A DNA stretch of 61,161 nt from contig JAUNPJ010000013.1 in NCBI GenBank assembly GCA_030536755.1, forward strand, positions 1 to 61,161, read 5' to 3'. The notes below the pieces were generated by a model. That model saw nothing but the letters and a program-made list of their open reading frames with translations. It did no database searches and had not been told where the DNA came from. This document shows positions 16,537 to 24,618 of the stretch, one piece after another (the stretch's first letter is position 1; each line of letters begins with the position of its first letter). The translations under genes were made by a program, and so were the position numbers. This DNA comes from Eubacteriales bacterium (GTDB lineage Bacteria; Bacillota; Clostridia; Lachnospirales; Lachnospiraceae).

Positions 16537-17721
16537 ATGAGAAATTTTGAATTTTATACACCAACAAAAGTTATTTTCGGCAAAGATACACACCTGCAGG
16601 CAGGCGAATTAGTCAAAGAACAGCACTGTAAAAAAGTTCTGGTACACTATGGCGGTCAGAGTGCCCGCAAATCCGGTCTTCTGGATGAAGTCTTTCATTC
16701 TCTGGACGAAGCCGGAATTGCCTATACAGAGCTTGGAGGTGTCGTGCCAAATCCAAGACTTTCAAAAGTATACGAGGGCATTGAGCTGTGCAAAAAAGAA
16801 GGCGTTGACTTCATCCTTGCAGTCGGAGGCGGAAGTGTCATCGATTCCGGTAAAGCAATCGCATACGGACTGGCCAATCCCGATATCGATGTATGGGATC
16901 TGTATGCAAAAAAGACAACTGCAAAAGCCTGTCTCCCCGTCGGAGCAATCCTGACCATCGCCGCTGCCGGAAGTGAAATGAGCAACTCCTCTGTCATCAC
17001 CAACGAAAAGGGATGGCTGAAAAGAGGCTACAATGACGATCTCTGCCGATGCAAATTTGCCATTTTAAACCCTCGGCTGACCTACACACTCCCGCAATAC
17101 CAGACAGAAAGCGGCTGTGTGGATATCCTGATGCACACCATGGAACGCTACTTTGTAAATGTGGAAACCATGGAAATGACAGACAGCATCAGCGAGTCTC
17201 TGATGCAGACAGTCATCTACAATGCACGGATCCTGATGCGTGAACCTGGAAATTATAATGCAAGAGCAGAAGTCATGTGGGCAGGCAGCCTTTCTCACAA
17301 TGGTCTGACCGGATGCGGTACAGGCGGCGGAGACTGGGCATGTCATCAGCTGGAACATGAACTTGGCGGCATGTTCGATGTGGCACATGGTGCAGGCCTT
17401 GCGGCAATCTGGGGAAGCTGGGCGCGTTATGTCTACCAGGAGAATCCAGATCGTTTTGCTCAGTTTGCCACCAATGTATTTGATATTCCGTATGATGGAC
17501 TGTCTCCTGAAACCACTGCACTTCGCGGCATTGAAGCAATGGAAGAATTCTATCGTTCCATCCAGATGCCGACCAACCTCAGAGAACTTGGTCTTGAGCT
17601 TACTGACGAGCAGATTCACCAGCTTGCCTTCAAATGCAGCTTTGAGGATACCCGCACAATTGGTATGTTCAAACAGCTGAATATGAAAGATATGGAAAAG
17701 ATTTACGCGATGGCACGCTAA
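16537..17721 (+). CDS. Iron-containing alcohol dehydrogenase (BdhA/YqhD-like)
   Basis: A 394-residue group III alcohol dehydrogenase. The N-terminal nucleotide-binding domain includes VGGGSVIDSGKAIA (GGGS motif). The C-terminal helical domain carries the metal ligands in GCVDILMHTMERY and HQLEHELGGMFDVAHGAGL (Asp and three His). It is closest in pattern to NAD(P)H-dependent butanol/aldehyde reductases, which regenerate oxidised cofactor during fermentation. The ribosome site is weak (GAGGC about 8 nt upstream). A possible promoter about 60 nt upstream is not consensus. It stands alone, with a terminator after it. Confidence 0.95.
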   Translation: MRNFEFYTPTKVIFGKDTHLQAGELVKEQHCKKVLVHYGGQSARKSGLLDEVFHSLDEAGIAYTELGGVVPNPRLSKVYEGIELCKKEGVDFILAVGGGSVIDSGKAIAYGLANPDIDVWDLYAKKTTAKACLPVGAILTIAAAGSEMSNSSVITNEKGWLKRGYNDDLCRCKFAILNPRLTYTLPQYQTESGCVDILMHTMERYFVNVETMEMTDSISESLMQTVIYNARILMREPGNYNARAEVMWAGSLSHNGLTGCGTGGGDWACHQLEHELGGMFDVAHGAGLAAIWGSWARYVYQENPDRFAQFATNVFDIPYDGLSPETTALRGIEAMEEFYRSIQMPTNLRELGLELTDEQIHQLAFKCSFEDTRTIGMFKQLNMKDMEKIYAMAR

Positions 17722-17740
17722 ATCATATATTTTCCTGATA

Positions 17741-17777
17741 AAAACGGCGGAGAAAATCTCTCCGCCATTTTCTTATC
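17741..17777. terminator. Bidirectional intrinsic terminator
   Basis: The hairpin GGCGGAGA/TCTCCGCC sits between an A-run and T-run, serving both the rightward dehydrogenase and the leftward ATP-grasp gene that converge here. Confidence 0.88.
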
Positions 17778-17778
17778 T

Positions 17779-19023
17779 TTATTTTCCAATCTGATTCTGA
17801 TACAGAATTTCCTCTCCTGTCTCATCTGTCACCGTCATCTGCGCAAAGATGGATTCGGTCAGTGCATCGACCTCTTCCCGCGTCGAACCTGTGATGTAAT
17901 AGCGTGCTGCGTATGGATTGGGACCATGCTCTACAATCTGCTCACCTTCCCGGTAAAAAAGCCAGCACTCCTTTACTCCAGGCAGCTTTACCAGTTCTCT
18001 TGCCTTTTCCTGATGTGCCACTCGCATTCCAGGCTTTCCGTGGAAATAAAGAACTGCACTGACCCGTTCAAAATACGGACTGTACTCTGCAAAGGTCCGG
18101 TCAATCTTTTCCTCGTCATACACATAATCCAGCAGCAATTTCTCAATGCTGAAATCTCCCGCGTATTCTGTCAGTTCATGTTCATAGCCAAAAAACCGGC
18201 CTGCAATCTCACACACCTGTACCCCTGTCTCTGGTTTCCAGAAAAACTGCATAGACAAAGGGCCTGACTGCTGACCGGTATAGTCAGCCGTCTTTTGCAG
18301 AATCTGTTTTGCTTCTTCAAACACATAATCCATCCGTTTAGACGGATACACATTTCGGGTGCTGATCGGAATTTCATGATGCCCGATGGAAGTCTTCTCC
18401 CGGTCTGCAATGCTGATGACCTGCACCTTTCCATGCAGCACCCAGGTCATCATATTGAATTCAAATCCATCGTGATATTCTTCCACCAGAATTTTTTTGC
18501 AGTCGGAAGTAGCGCAGGTATCATCAAATTTTTCCCGGATTTCCTCGATACTGTACAACACCTGTACCCCTCTGGATCCATACTTGTCCACTGGTTTTAC
18601 GACCACCGGAAAGGAAAGTCCCTCCAGTTCGCTGTCTGAAAAATCTTTTTCCACATAACGATAGGCAGGCGTTCCAATTCCAAGAGTTGTCAGCATATCT
18701 TTCATTTTTGTCTTATCACGGTACAACGGCAGATGCGCACAGTCAAAATAACATTTTAACTTCGCCTTTTCTGCAATTTTTACCATACATTCAAACAGAT
18801 AATCCGAAAATGATGTGATGATTCCATCCACTTTCTCCCGTCTGCACATATCTGCAATGGCATCGGTATCGCCAACATCGATGTCATATGCTTTGTCTGC
18901 ATGCGCCTTTCCGATACTTCCCGGATAACCGTCACAGACAATCGTATAAATGCCTCTGTCTTTCGCCATCTCAATCAATTGTACAAATTCTCCCAGAGAA
19001 CCCAGGATTAATAATCTATGCAT
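17779..19023 (-). CDS. ATP-grasp domain carboxylate ligase
   Basis: A 414-residue ATP-grasp protein: an N-terminal Rossmann-like preATP domain (LLILGSLGEFVQLIEMAKDR), the nucleotide-binding motif FPVVVKPVDKYGSRGV (about residues 137-152), the ILVEEYHDGFEFN segment that contacts adenine, and metal ligands near QVCEIAGRFFG. Family members join a carboxylate to an amine or thiol through an acyl phosphate. The substrate is unknown. It is the last gene of a three-gene leftward set with a DegT-like aminotransferase and a glycosyltransferase, so the amine may be an amino sugar or amino acid for an envelope glycoconjugate (inference). Confidence 0.88.
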   Translation of the reverse strand: MHRLLILGSLGEFVQLIEMAKDRGIYTIVCDGYPGSIGKAHADKAYDIDVGDTDAIADMCRREKVDGIITSFSDYLFECMVKIAEKAKLKCYFDCAHLPLYRDKTKMKDMLTTLGIGTPAYRYVEKDFSDSELEGLSFPVVVKPVDKYGSRGVQVLYSIEEIREKFDDTCATSDCKKILVEEYHDGFEFNMMTWVLHGKVQVISIADREKTSIGHHEIPISTRNVYPSKRMDYVFEEAKQILQKTADYTGQQSGPLSMQFFWKPETGVQVCEIAGRFFGYEHELTEYAGDFSIEKLLLDYVYDEEKIDRTFAEYSPYFERVSAVLYFHGKPGMRVAHQEKARELVKLPGVKECWLFYREGEQIVEHGPNPYAARYYITGSTREEVDALTESIFAQMTVTDETGEEILYQNQIGK

Positions 19024-19044
19024 AACTTCCTCTTTTCCAGTTTT

Positions 19045-20019
19045 TTACTTCATTTCTTCCAGACACAGCTTCAGCACTTCTGCCACAACATCCATATCTT
19101 CCGGGCTGTAACGCTGGTCACATGGGAGTGGCAGAATATTGGCGGCATAATCATACTCCAACGAATCCTTTGGCATCGTTTCCACAACATTTGCCCAGTA
19201 AACAGGCACATAGACTTTATGCTCTGCCATCTTTTTGCGGAGAGCCAGACCATTTTTATGATAATAAGGATAGGCAAACGGTCCCTGCGGCATATCCACG
19301 TGCAGTCCATTGCTGTCTCTAAGAAGCTCCTGCAGCCTTGTATAATTTTCTTCTCGTTTTTTCTTTGCCCTGTCATGGTCGATTCCACACAGAAGATTCT
19401 CTGTCAGAGGAGACATCTGTTTTACCATTTCATCCTCAAAACTGTGTGCATTGTCGAGCATATCCTGATAATACGCAGAAGCAGTTCCCTCAAATCGTCC
19501 CAGAATATGTTTCATCCTGTCTCGTGACTCATCCACTTCCAGCATGTCCAGCGGAATTTTCTCACGGTAACCGCCCAGATAGATGTAAGCGCCATCACTA
19601 AGTCCAAAGAACTTGCGCAGAGAATACAGTGCGGGTGCAAACGGTGTTGGTTTTTGATAAAATGCATGCGTATTATCAATGATCACACGCGTATATTTTT
19701 CCCGCAGCATCAGCATCTGTGTTTCCCCAATCAGGCCATAATAATTCACAATATAAATAAATTCCCCATATGGCAATTTTTCTTCCATAACCGGCAGAAA
19801 GTTCTCATCAATGTGATAATATTTCAGCTCATAGCCTGCTTTCTTACAGCATTCTGTGACAGAATCACAGAGAAAATACGGTACCCAGAGTACCTTCGTA
19901 CCTACGGTTTTCAAAAGATAGACAAGTCCGGTTCTGCCCAGATTTAACTTGACCATATCCTCATGGTATTCCTTGCCCGTCATTTTCTCCAGTTCCAAAT
20001 ATCCCCCAATTTCTTTCAT
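19045..20019 (-). CDS. DegT/DnrJ-like PLP-dependent aminotransferase
   Basis: A 324-residue fold-type I PLP protein, somewhat shorter than usual DegT aminotransferases (about 370). Visible features are GRTGLVYLL near the N-terminus, the PLP-binding Asp115 in VIIDNTHAFYQ, and the likely Schiff-base Lys136 in SLRKFFGLSDGAY. DegT enzymes transaminate keto sugars for lipid A, capsule or antibiotic sugars. The sequence is divergent, so the substrate is open. It lies 21 nt upstream of the ATP-grasp gene and 24 nt downstream of a polyprenyl-phosphate-type glycosyltransferase. Confidence 0.75.
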   Translation of the reverse strand: MKEIGGYLELEKMTGKEYHEDMVKLNLGRTGLVYLLKTVGTKVLWVPYFLCDSVTECCKKAGYELKYYHIDENFLPVMEEKLPYGEFIYIVNYYGLIGETQMLMLREKYTRVIIDNTHAFYQKPTPFAPALYSLRKFFGLSDGAYIYLGGYREKIPLDMLEVDESRDRMKHILGRFEGTASAYYQDMLDNAHSFEDEMVKQMSPLTENLLCGIDHDRAKKKREENYTRLQELLRDSNGLHVDMPQGPFAYPYYHKNGLALRKKMAEHKVYVPVYWANVVETMPKDSLEYDYAANILPLPCDQRYSPEDMDVVAEVLKLCLEEMK

Positions 20020-20043
20020 GCTACGTCCTCCATAATTGATCTC

Positions 20044-20973
20044 TTACAGCTTCTTTCTGCGCTCCACATAGTTCGGCATCTTCTTCGCCTCATCCAGAAT
20101 GTGCATCAGATATTCCCCGATAATACCGATTGACAGCAAAATGACGCCGTTATATGCCAGCATAAAGAGCACCAGTGTTGTCCATCCCTCGACAGATACT
20201 CCATATACGAAATACCGGAACAGATAAAACAAAGCCAGCACCACGCTGATGATAAAACTTGTGATTCCAAGATCACGCACAACGATCAGCGGAAATGCCG
20301 AGTTGGTCGTAATATCATAAATCAAATCTTTTGCAAGACGCTTGAAGCTGTAACCGCTTTTTCCATATTTCCTGGCATCGTGATGCACCGAAACATTGAT
20401 GATGCGGTTCGACGTCTGTACCAGAAGATTTCCGATCTGAGGAAGATGCACATCCATCTTCACGATCGCGTCTACAATAAAACGGCGAATCAGACGAAAA
20501 CTGGTAATCTCCAGATCTCTCGGTTTCTTCAGCATCTTGGATGTCGCGTATACCGATACCCATGTGCCCATCCTTCGAATGATGTTGTGCTGTCTGCCTT
20601 CGTATTTGGCAATAATAACATCCACATCATCCCGCTCATTCATCACCTTGACCAGCTTCGGAATTTCTTCCGGCGGGTGCTGCAGATCATCATCCATCGT
20701 GATGATAAAATCGCCTTTGACATATTTAAAGCCGCAAAGCAGCGCCGGATGCTGCCCGAAATTGCGCGCCTGCTGTATAATCTTCACCCGGTTATCTTTG
20801 TCGTGAAGTTCTTCCATAACCTCATAGGAATGGTCTTTGGAGCCATCATCTACCAGGATCATCTCAAACTCTTCATGCAGTGTCTCATCAAACACTTTGC
20901 TGACACGCTCATATAATTCATGCAGTGTATGTTCCGAATTATAGACCGGAACAACCACGGAATATAAACTCAT
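20044..20973 (-). CDS. Polyprenyl-phosphate glycosyltransferase family 2 (GtrB/ArnC-like)
   Basis: A 309-residue membrane glycosyltransferase. The N-terminal GT2 domain has SVVVPVYNSEHTL, ILVDDGSKDHS and the metal-binding ITMDDDLQHPPEE. Two membrane helices near the C-terminus (about 228-250 and 264-290) match the GtrB/ArnC/DPM1 layout. Such enzymes load a sugar onto undecaprenyl phosphate at the inner membrane face, for flipping and transfer outside. Start ATG 20973 follows AAGGAAGGATAGG. It is the first gene of the three-gene set, with a hairpin repeat 33 nt upstream. Confidence 0.93.
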   Translation of the reverse strand: MSLYSVVVPVYNSEHTLHELYERVSKVFDETLHEEFEMILVDDGSKDHSYEVMEELHDKDNRVKIIQQARNFGQHPALLCGFKYVKGDFIITMDDDLQHPPEEIPKLVKVMNERDDVDVIIAKYEGRQHNIIRRMGTWVSVYATSKMLKKPRDLEITSFRLIRRFIVDAIVKMDVHLPQIGNLLVQTSNRIINVSVHHDARKYGKSGYSFKRLAKDLIYDITTNSAFPLIVVRDLGITSFIISVVLALFYLFRYFVYGVSVEGWTTLVLFMLAYNGVILLSIGIIGEYLMHILDEAKKMPNYVERRKKL

Positions 20974-21005
20974 CCTATCCTTCCTTTCTCTCACTGTGCA
21001 ACCTC

Positions 21006-21033
21006 GCATCGTTACTGTTCACAGTAACGATGC
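21006..21033 (-). repeat. Hairpin repeat upstream of the glycosyltransferase (family member 2)
   Basis: A near-perfect dyad with arms GCATCGTTACTGT and ACAGTAACGATGC around a 2-nt centre. It shares CGTTACTGT/ACAGTAACG with the element at 40764-40792. It lies 33 nt upstream of the glycosyltransferase start codon and about 25 nt from the divergent promoter. Confidence 0.7.
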
Positions 21034-21057
21034 CAAGTATCTGAATTATATCATAAC

Positions 21058-21086
21058 TTGTCTTGCTTGTAAAAGGATGTTATAAT
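21058..21086 (+). promoter_or_regulatory. Promoter of the flippase-like pair
   Basis: TTGTCT (21058-21063) and TATAAT (21081-21086) with a 17-bp spacer. The expected transcription start (about 21092-21094) coincides with the ATG at 21094, so the message may be leaderless. Confidence 0.7.
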
Positions 21087-21093
21087 CAAAGCT

Positions 21094-21444
21094 ATGGAAA
21101 AATTAAAAAACTATATTCTCTTACATTTAAACATTTTACTGTTTTCTTTTACCGGTGTGTTTTCCAAGGCCGCATCCGTTCAGCTGAACAAACATGGCCT
21201 TCACAGCATTCTTCTGTATGTCTTTCTCATACTGATGGTGCTCAACTGCTTCGTCTACGCACTGGCATGGCAGAAGGCCATCAAACATTTTGACCTGAAT
21301 GTGGCTTATGCCAACAAGACTGTCTACCTCATCTGGTCGCAGGTGTGGGCAGTTGTGATCTTTCACGAAAATCTTTCCCTGCAGAATATCATAGGACTGC
21401 TTGTGGTATTTGTGGGAGTTATGGTGGTACAGCGTTATGAATAG
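21094..21444 (+). CDS. Small multidrug-resistance/ArnE-like transporter subunit 1
   Basis: A 116-residue protein of four predicted membrane helices (about 8-28, 37-58, 68-90, 95-113) with the EmrE/EamA-like pattern (LNVAYANKTVYLIWSQVWA). Paired small proteins of this type include EmrE-like exporters and the ArnE/ArnF flippase for undecaprenyl-phosphate aminoarabinose. The next gene overlaps it by 8 nt and encodes a second such protein. It is divergent from a glycosyltransferase/aminotransferase/ligase set, which favours a lipid-linked sugar flippase (inference). No clear ribosome site precedes the ATG. Confidence 0.85.
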   Translation: MEKLKNYILLHLNILLFSFTGVFSKAASVQLNKHGLHSILLYVFLILMVLNCFVYALAWQKAIKHFDLNVAYANKTVYLIWSQVWAVVIFHENLSLQNIIGLLVVFVGVMVVQRYE

Positions 21445-21775
21445 AATCTGTATGTTTCTGATGTTTGCAGGTACGTTCTTTACAGCAATTTCTCAGGTAC
21501 TGTTGAAGCAGAGTGCCAACAAAACCTACAAACATCCCATTTATGAATATCTCAACTGGAGAGTGATCCTCTCCTACTTTATCTTCTTCGCCGTATTGCT
21601 GGTGAATACCTACGCCTACACAAAGGTCGATATGAAATACGGCGCAGTCATCGATACTTTCAGCTATGTCTTTGTCATGCTTTTGTCTTACTTCCTGCTG
21701 AAAGAAAAATTTACGAAAGGAAGAGTCATTGGAAATCTGATTATCATTGCAGGAATTTTAATCTACACACTGTAG
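21437..21775 (+). CDS. Small multidrug-resistance/ArnF-like transporter subunit 2
   Basis: A 112-residue protein of four membrane helices, starting at ATG 21437 (MNRICMFLMFAGTFFTAISQ), inside the end of the preceding gene. It has the EamA/SMR features QVLLKQSANK near the first helix and KVDMKYGAVIDTFSYVFVML in the third. The 8-nt overlap suggests translational coupling and 1:1 production, as expected of a heterodimeric flippase or exporter. Confidence 0.85.
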   Translation: MNRICMFLMFAGTFFTAISQVLLKQSANKTYKHPIYEYLNWRVILSYFIFFAVLLVNTYAYTKVDMKYGAVIDTFSYVFVMLLSYFLLKEKFTKGRVIGNLIIIAGILIYTL

Positions 21776-21790
21776 ACCGCGATGTGCGCA

Positions 21791-21833
21791 GAAACGGGAG
21801 CGTACCCAAAAGGTATGCTCCCGTTTTTCTTTT
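21791..21833. terminator. Bidirectional intrinsic terminator
   Basis: An almost perfect 14-bp hairpin (AAACGGGAGCGTACC and GGTATGCTCCCGTTT) with a 4-nt loop and T/A runs on both sides. It separates the rightward flippase pair from the convergent L,D-transpeptidase gene. Confidence 0.9.
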
Positions 21834-21838
21834 TTTCA

Positions 21839-24160
21839 TTAATATGCATTTTTGTGATAAGACGGTGTGGAACCGCTTACTGCCGGGTCGGTCGGGTCAA
21901 CACTTCCGGAAATCTTCGGCAGTGTCGGCTTCTCGAACAGACAGTTGTTGTAGTTTGCATTGTCATGAATGGTAGTCTTGGATGAATAAGCATTTTCATA
22001 AATCCATTTTGCATCACTTACACAGAGACGGATACATCCATGAGAAGCCGGTGTTCCCAGTCTGTTAAATTCTGCTGCAGGTACTGCGTAGCTGCTTGCA
22101 CTTCCGCATGCTACAGAATGGAAGTAGATGACTCCTCCGTAAACATTCACGCCATACTGTCCCCAGGATGGTCCCATCAGCATCTGCCAGCGTCCGCCGC
22201 GGCTTGGTGTAAAGGTTCCGTTCGGTGTTCTGGAAATTGGCTGTCCTACGGAACAAACAAAATTCACGACCGGAATGTTATAGTTTGTAGAAGAAGAATT
22301 CTGCTTTGTCAGTACCGTTACCACACAGGTCAGCTTGTTGACAACCAGTCTGTACCAGCCCGGATTGGTGCGGCTTGCAAACATCTTTCTCAGATCCTGG
22401 CACATATAGCCGTTCTCTTTGAAATAATATTTGTAACCATTGATCGTCTTCCAGGAATTGGTCAAAAATCCCTTGCTGGAATCTATGTATTTGTAATTTC
22501 CATTCAGCTTAATGAGCGCATTTGTCACAAACTTACCATTGTCGTCCAGGTAACCTTTCTTACCATTGTAAGTAGCTGCTGCTGTTCTCTTGGATGTACA
22601 GTCATCGTTGAAATAGTACATGGAATCTTTGATTTTTACCCAGCCTTTTGCCAGACTTCCATCTTCCGTCGCATAGTACCATTTATTGTTGTACTTAATC
22701 CATTTGTTTACCGGAATATACGGTCTGACTGTTCCATTTTCCGGAATTGTGTAATATTTTTTGCCTCCGAATTCAAACATGCCTCCGCGGCGGCATTTTC
22801 CTGTTGATGCAAAATAATAGTAGTATTTACCGATTTTCTTTACAACAGGTCCTGTCTGGGCATTTCCATAAGTCTTGCTGAAGTAATACCAGTAACCGTC
22901 AATCTTCTGCCACCCTGTGATAGCAGAACCAACCGGCTCTCCATTGCTTCCTGTCTTGGTGCGAAGATTAAAATAGTAATTCTTGTCTCGAATCACCGCT
23001 TTGACAAAACCGGTTTTCATATGACCTTTTGTATCTACATAGTAATTGTATTTGCCGCTCTTAAAACGGGTATTTTTATACATTTTTCCTGCGGAATTGA
23101 AGTAGAAAGTATAGGTCTTTCCGTCTGTATCTTTAATCTTCTGGAAACCAGACTTAATCGTCCAGGAATTTCCCTTCGGCTCAAAATAGTAGTAGCTTCC
23201 GTCAATCAGTTCCCATCCGGAGCCCTCAAATTTCGTACCATCTTCACCAAAATAATAGGTTCTGCCATTGCTTGAATATTTGCAGAATCCATTGACGATC
23301 ATAACACCATCCGGATCAAAGCCATAGTATGTACCGTCAATCTTCTTCACATCATTCATAACCATGCTGCCATCAGACAACAGATAATATTTCTTACCGT
23401 CAATCTCCTGCCATCCTGTGAGCGCTGTTTTCTCACCGTTGTTTCCAATGGAATACCATTTTGTAGTCTCTCTCACCATAAAGGCGGAACCAAACGTGGA
23501 ATTCTCCGGAGTCTTCTCTACTGCTGGCGCATCTGTCTCATTGTATACAGCAGCTTCTGAATTTGTAAAATTATATGTGTAGTTTCCGATCTGATGCACA
23601 CCGATCAACAGATTGCCGGATGCATCAAACGCATAATATCTCTTATATGTATCCGGATCCGTACCGTAAGTAACCTCTACAAGACCATCGGTATCTTTAA
23701 GCATCACAGAATCTGTCTTCTTCACCAACTGGCAGTTACCAGTCGCAGCGTCAATTTTCCATTCTGCCTCATCTGCTGTCAAAACAATGGAAGCTGTTAC
23801 AGAAGACTGTACATTTTCTTCGACATCCAGCTGCTGCTCCTCTGCCTCTTCCGGCACCTCTTCCTCTTCTGCCGGTGTCTCCTCAGCAAGTGTCTCCTTT
23901 GGAATCTCTGTTGCCTCAGGAGTTTCCTGTGGTTCAGAAGTCTCCTGGGATTCCGCAGTCTCTTCAGAATCGGTTTCGGAAATCTCCTGCTCTGTTTCTG
24001 TATTTTCCTCCGTCATAGAATCAACTGCCTCTGCATCCGCTGCCGCTTCTTCTGAAGCTGCCACTGATGTCTCATTTGCTGCTGAAACCGGACTGAATGC
24101 AGTCACAGTCAGACATACAGAAAGAGCCAACGCTAACAATTTTGTTCTTCTTTTCTTCAA
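21839..24160 (-). CDS. Secreted L,D-transpeptidase (YkuD) with cell-wall-binding repeats
   Basis: A 773-residue secreted protein. It has a signal peptide (about 1-28, cleavage near VSAANE), a Glu/Thr-rich acidic stretch (about 30-120), then many glucan/choline-binding-type repeats of about 20 residues with GWQ-IDGKWYYF-like patterns (about 200-620), and a C-terminal YkuD domain with the catalytic HGCIR motif (SHGCIRLCVSDAKW). YkuD enzymes form 3-3 peptidoglycan cross-links or attach proteins to the wall, so the repeats probably hold it at the surface. It starts with TTG 24160 behind AGGAGGAG. It is a single-gene unit. Confidence 0.93.
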   Translation of the reverse strand: MKKRRTKLLALALSVCLTVTAFSPVSAANETSVAASEEAAADAEAVDSMTEENTETEQEISETDSEETAESQETSEPQETPEATEIPKETLAEETPAEEEEVPEEAEEQQLDVEENVQSSVTASIVLTADEAEWKIDAATGNCQLVKKTDSVMLKDTDGLVEVTYGTDPDTYKRYYAFDASGNLLIGVHQIGNYTYNFTNSEAAVYNETDAPAVEKTPENSTFGSAFMVRETTKWYSIGNNGEKTALTGWQEIDGKKYYLLSDGSMVMNDVKKIDGTYYGFDPDGVMIVNGFCKYSSNGRTYYFGEDGTKFEGSGWELIDGSYYYFEPKGNSWTIKSGFQKIKDTDGKTYTFYFNSAGKMYKNTRFKSGKYNYYVDTKGHMKTGFVKAVIRDKNYYFNLRTKTGSNGEPVGSAITGWQKIDGYWYYFSKTYGNAQTGPVVKKIGKYYYYFASTGKCRRGGMFEFGGKKYYTIPENGTVRPYIPVNKWIKYNNKWYYATEDGSLAKGWVKIKDSMYYFNDDCTSKRTAAATYNGKKGYLDDNGKFVTNALIKLNGNYKYIDSSKGFLTNSWKTINGYKYYFKENGYMCQDLRKMFASRTNPGWYRLVVNKLTCVVTVLTKQNSSSTNYNIPVVNFVCSVGQPISRTPNGTFTPSRGGRWQMLMGPSWGQYGVNVYGGVIYFHSVACGSASSYAVPAAEFNRLGTPASHGCIRLCVSDAKWIYENAYSSKTTIHDNANYNNCLFEKPTLPKISGSVDPTDPAVSGSTPSYHKNAY

Positions 24161-24243
24161 AATAACTCCTCCTAACTCATTACAAAGTTATCTTACAAAC
24201 TTCTGATGGATTTACATAATACTGCTCAACGCAGTCTACTACC

Positions 24244-24272
24244 AATTTACACCATTCCATCTCAAAATTCAA
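24244..24272 (-). promoter_or_regulatory. Probable promoter of the L,D-transpeptidase gene
   Basis: On the minus strand, TTGAAT (24267-24272) and TAAATT (24244-24249) with a 17-bp spacer, about 85 nt upstream of the TTG start. The leader has no further recognisable structure. Confidence 0.5.
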
Positions 24273-24327
24273 CCATAAAGTAATAATTACCAGAATTTCC
24301 TTTTTTCCTTGTTTTTCTTTTTTATGG

Positions 24328-24358
24328 AAAAAGGCCCTGGCGATCACTCGCCAAGACC
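24328..24358 (-). terminator. Terminator overlapping the HPr gene end
   Basis: A 10-bp stem with two G-T pairs (24333-24342 with 24349-24358), followed on the minus strand by TTTTT. It spans the last codons and stop of the HPr gene and closes the cdaA-region operon. Confidence 0.8.
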
Positions 24359-24607
24359 TGATTCAATCGCTTTTACCAGAGCGTCCATAGCCTCCTGCTC
24401 ATCTTCTCCTTCACACACAAGTTCAATCTCATCGTGTGCCTTTACACATGCACCCAGAACGCTCAGCACACTCTTTGCATTTGCAGTGGTCTCTTTGAAG
24501 GTGAACGTAATCAAAGACTTGTACTTCATAGCCTCCTTACATAACAAGCCTGCCGGTCTTAAATGAAGACCGCTCGGATTATGAATGGTTACTTTTCTGC
24601 TGATCAT
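24344..24607 (-). CDS. HPr-family phosphocarrier with both His15 and Ser46
   Basis: An 87-residue HPr starting at ATG 24607 behind GGGGGA; this start places the active-site His at position 15 (SGLHLRPAG) and Ser at 46 (NAKSVLSVLG), the exact canonical numbering. HPr takes phosphate from enzyme I at His15, and in Firmicutes HPr kinase phosphorylates Ser46 for catabolite control. It lies at the end of the mreB-side run after cdaR (11 nt gap), not near ptsI. The window has a second HPr (44053-44310) that lacks Ser46, so this one may serve the regulatory role. Confidence 0.93.
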   Translation of the reverse strand: MISRKVTIHNPSGLHLRPAGLLCKEAMKYKSLITFTFKETTANAKSVLSVLGACVKAHDEIELVCEGEDEQEAMDALVKAIESGLGE

Positions 24608-24618
24608 GTTCATTCCCC

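Noticed and set aside
21839-24160. Possible DNA tandem repeat array
   Set aside because: The repetition is at the protein level (wall-binding repeats); the nucleotide sequence is too diverged to be a simple tandem repeat or CRISPR.
23787-24206. Serine-rich rightward frame opposite the transpeptidase start
   Set aside because: It is the antisense of the Glu/Ala/Thr-rich acidic region of the secreted protein; the Ser/Ala run is a translation artefact.
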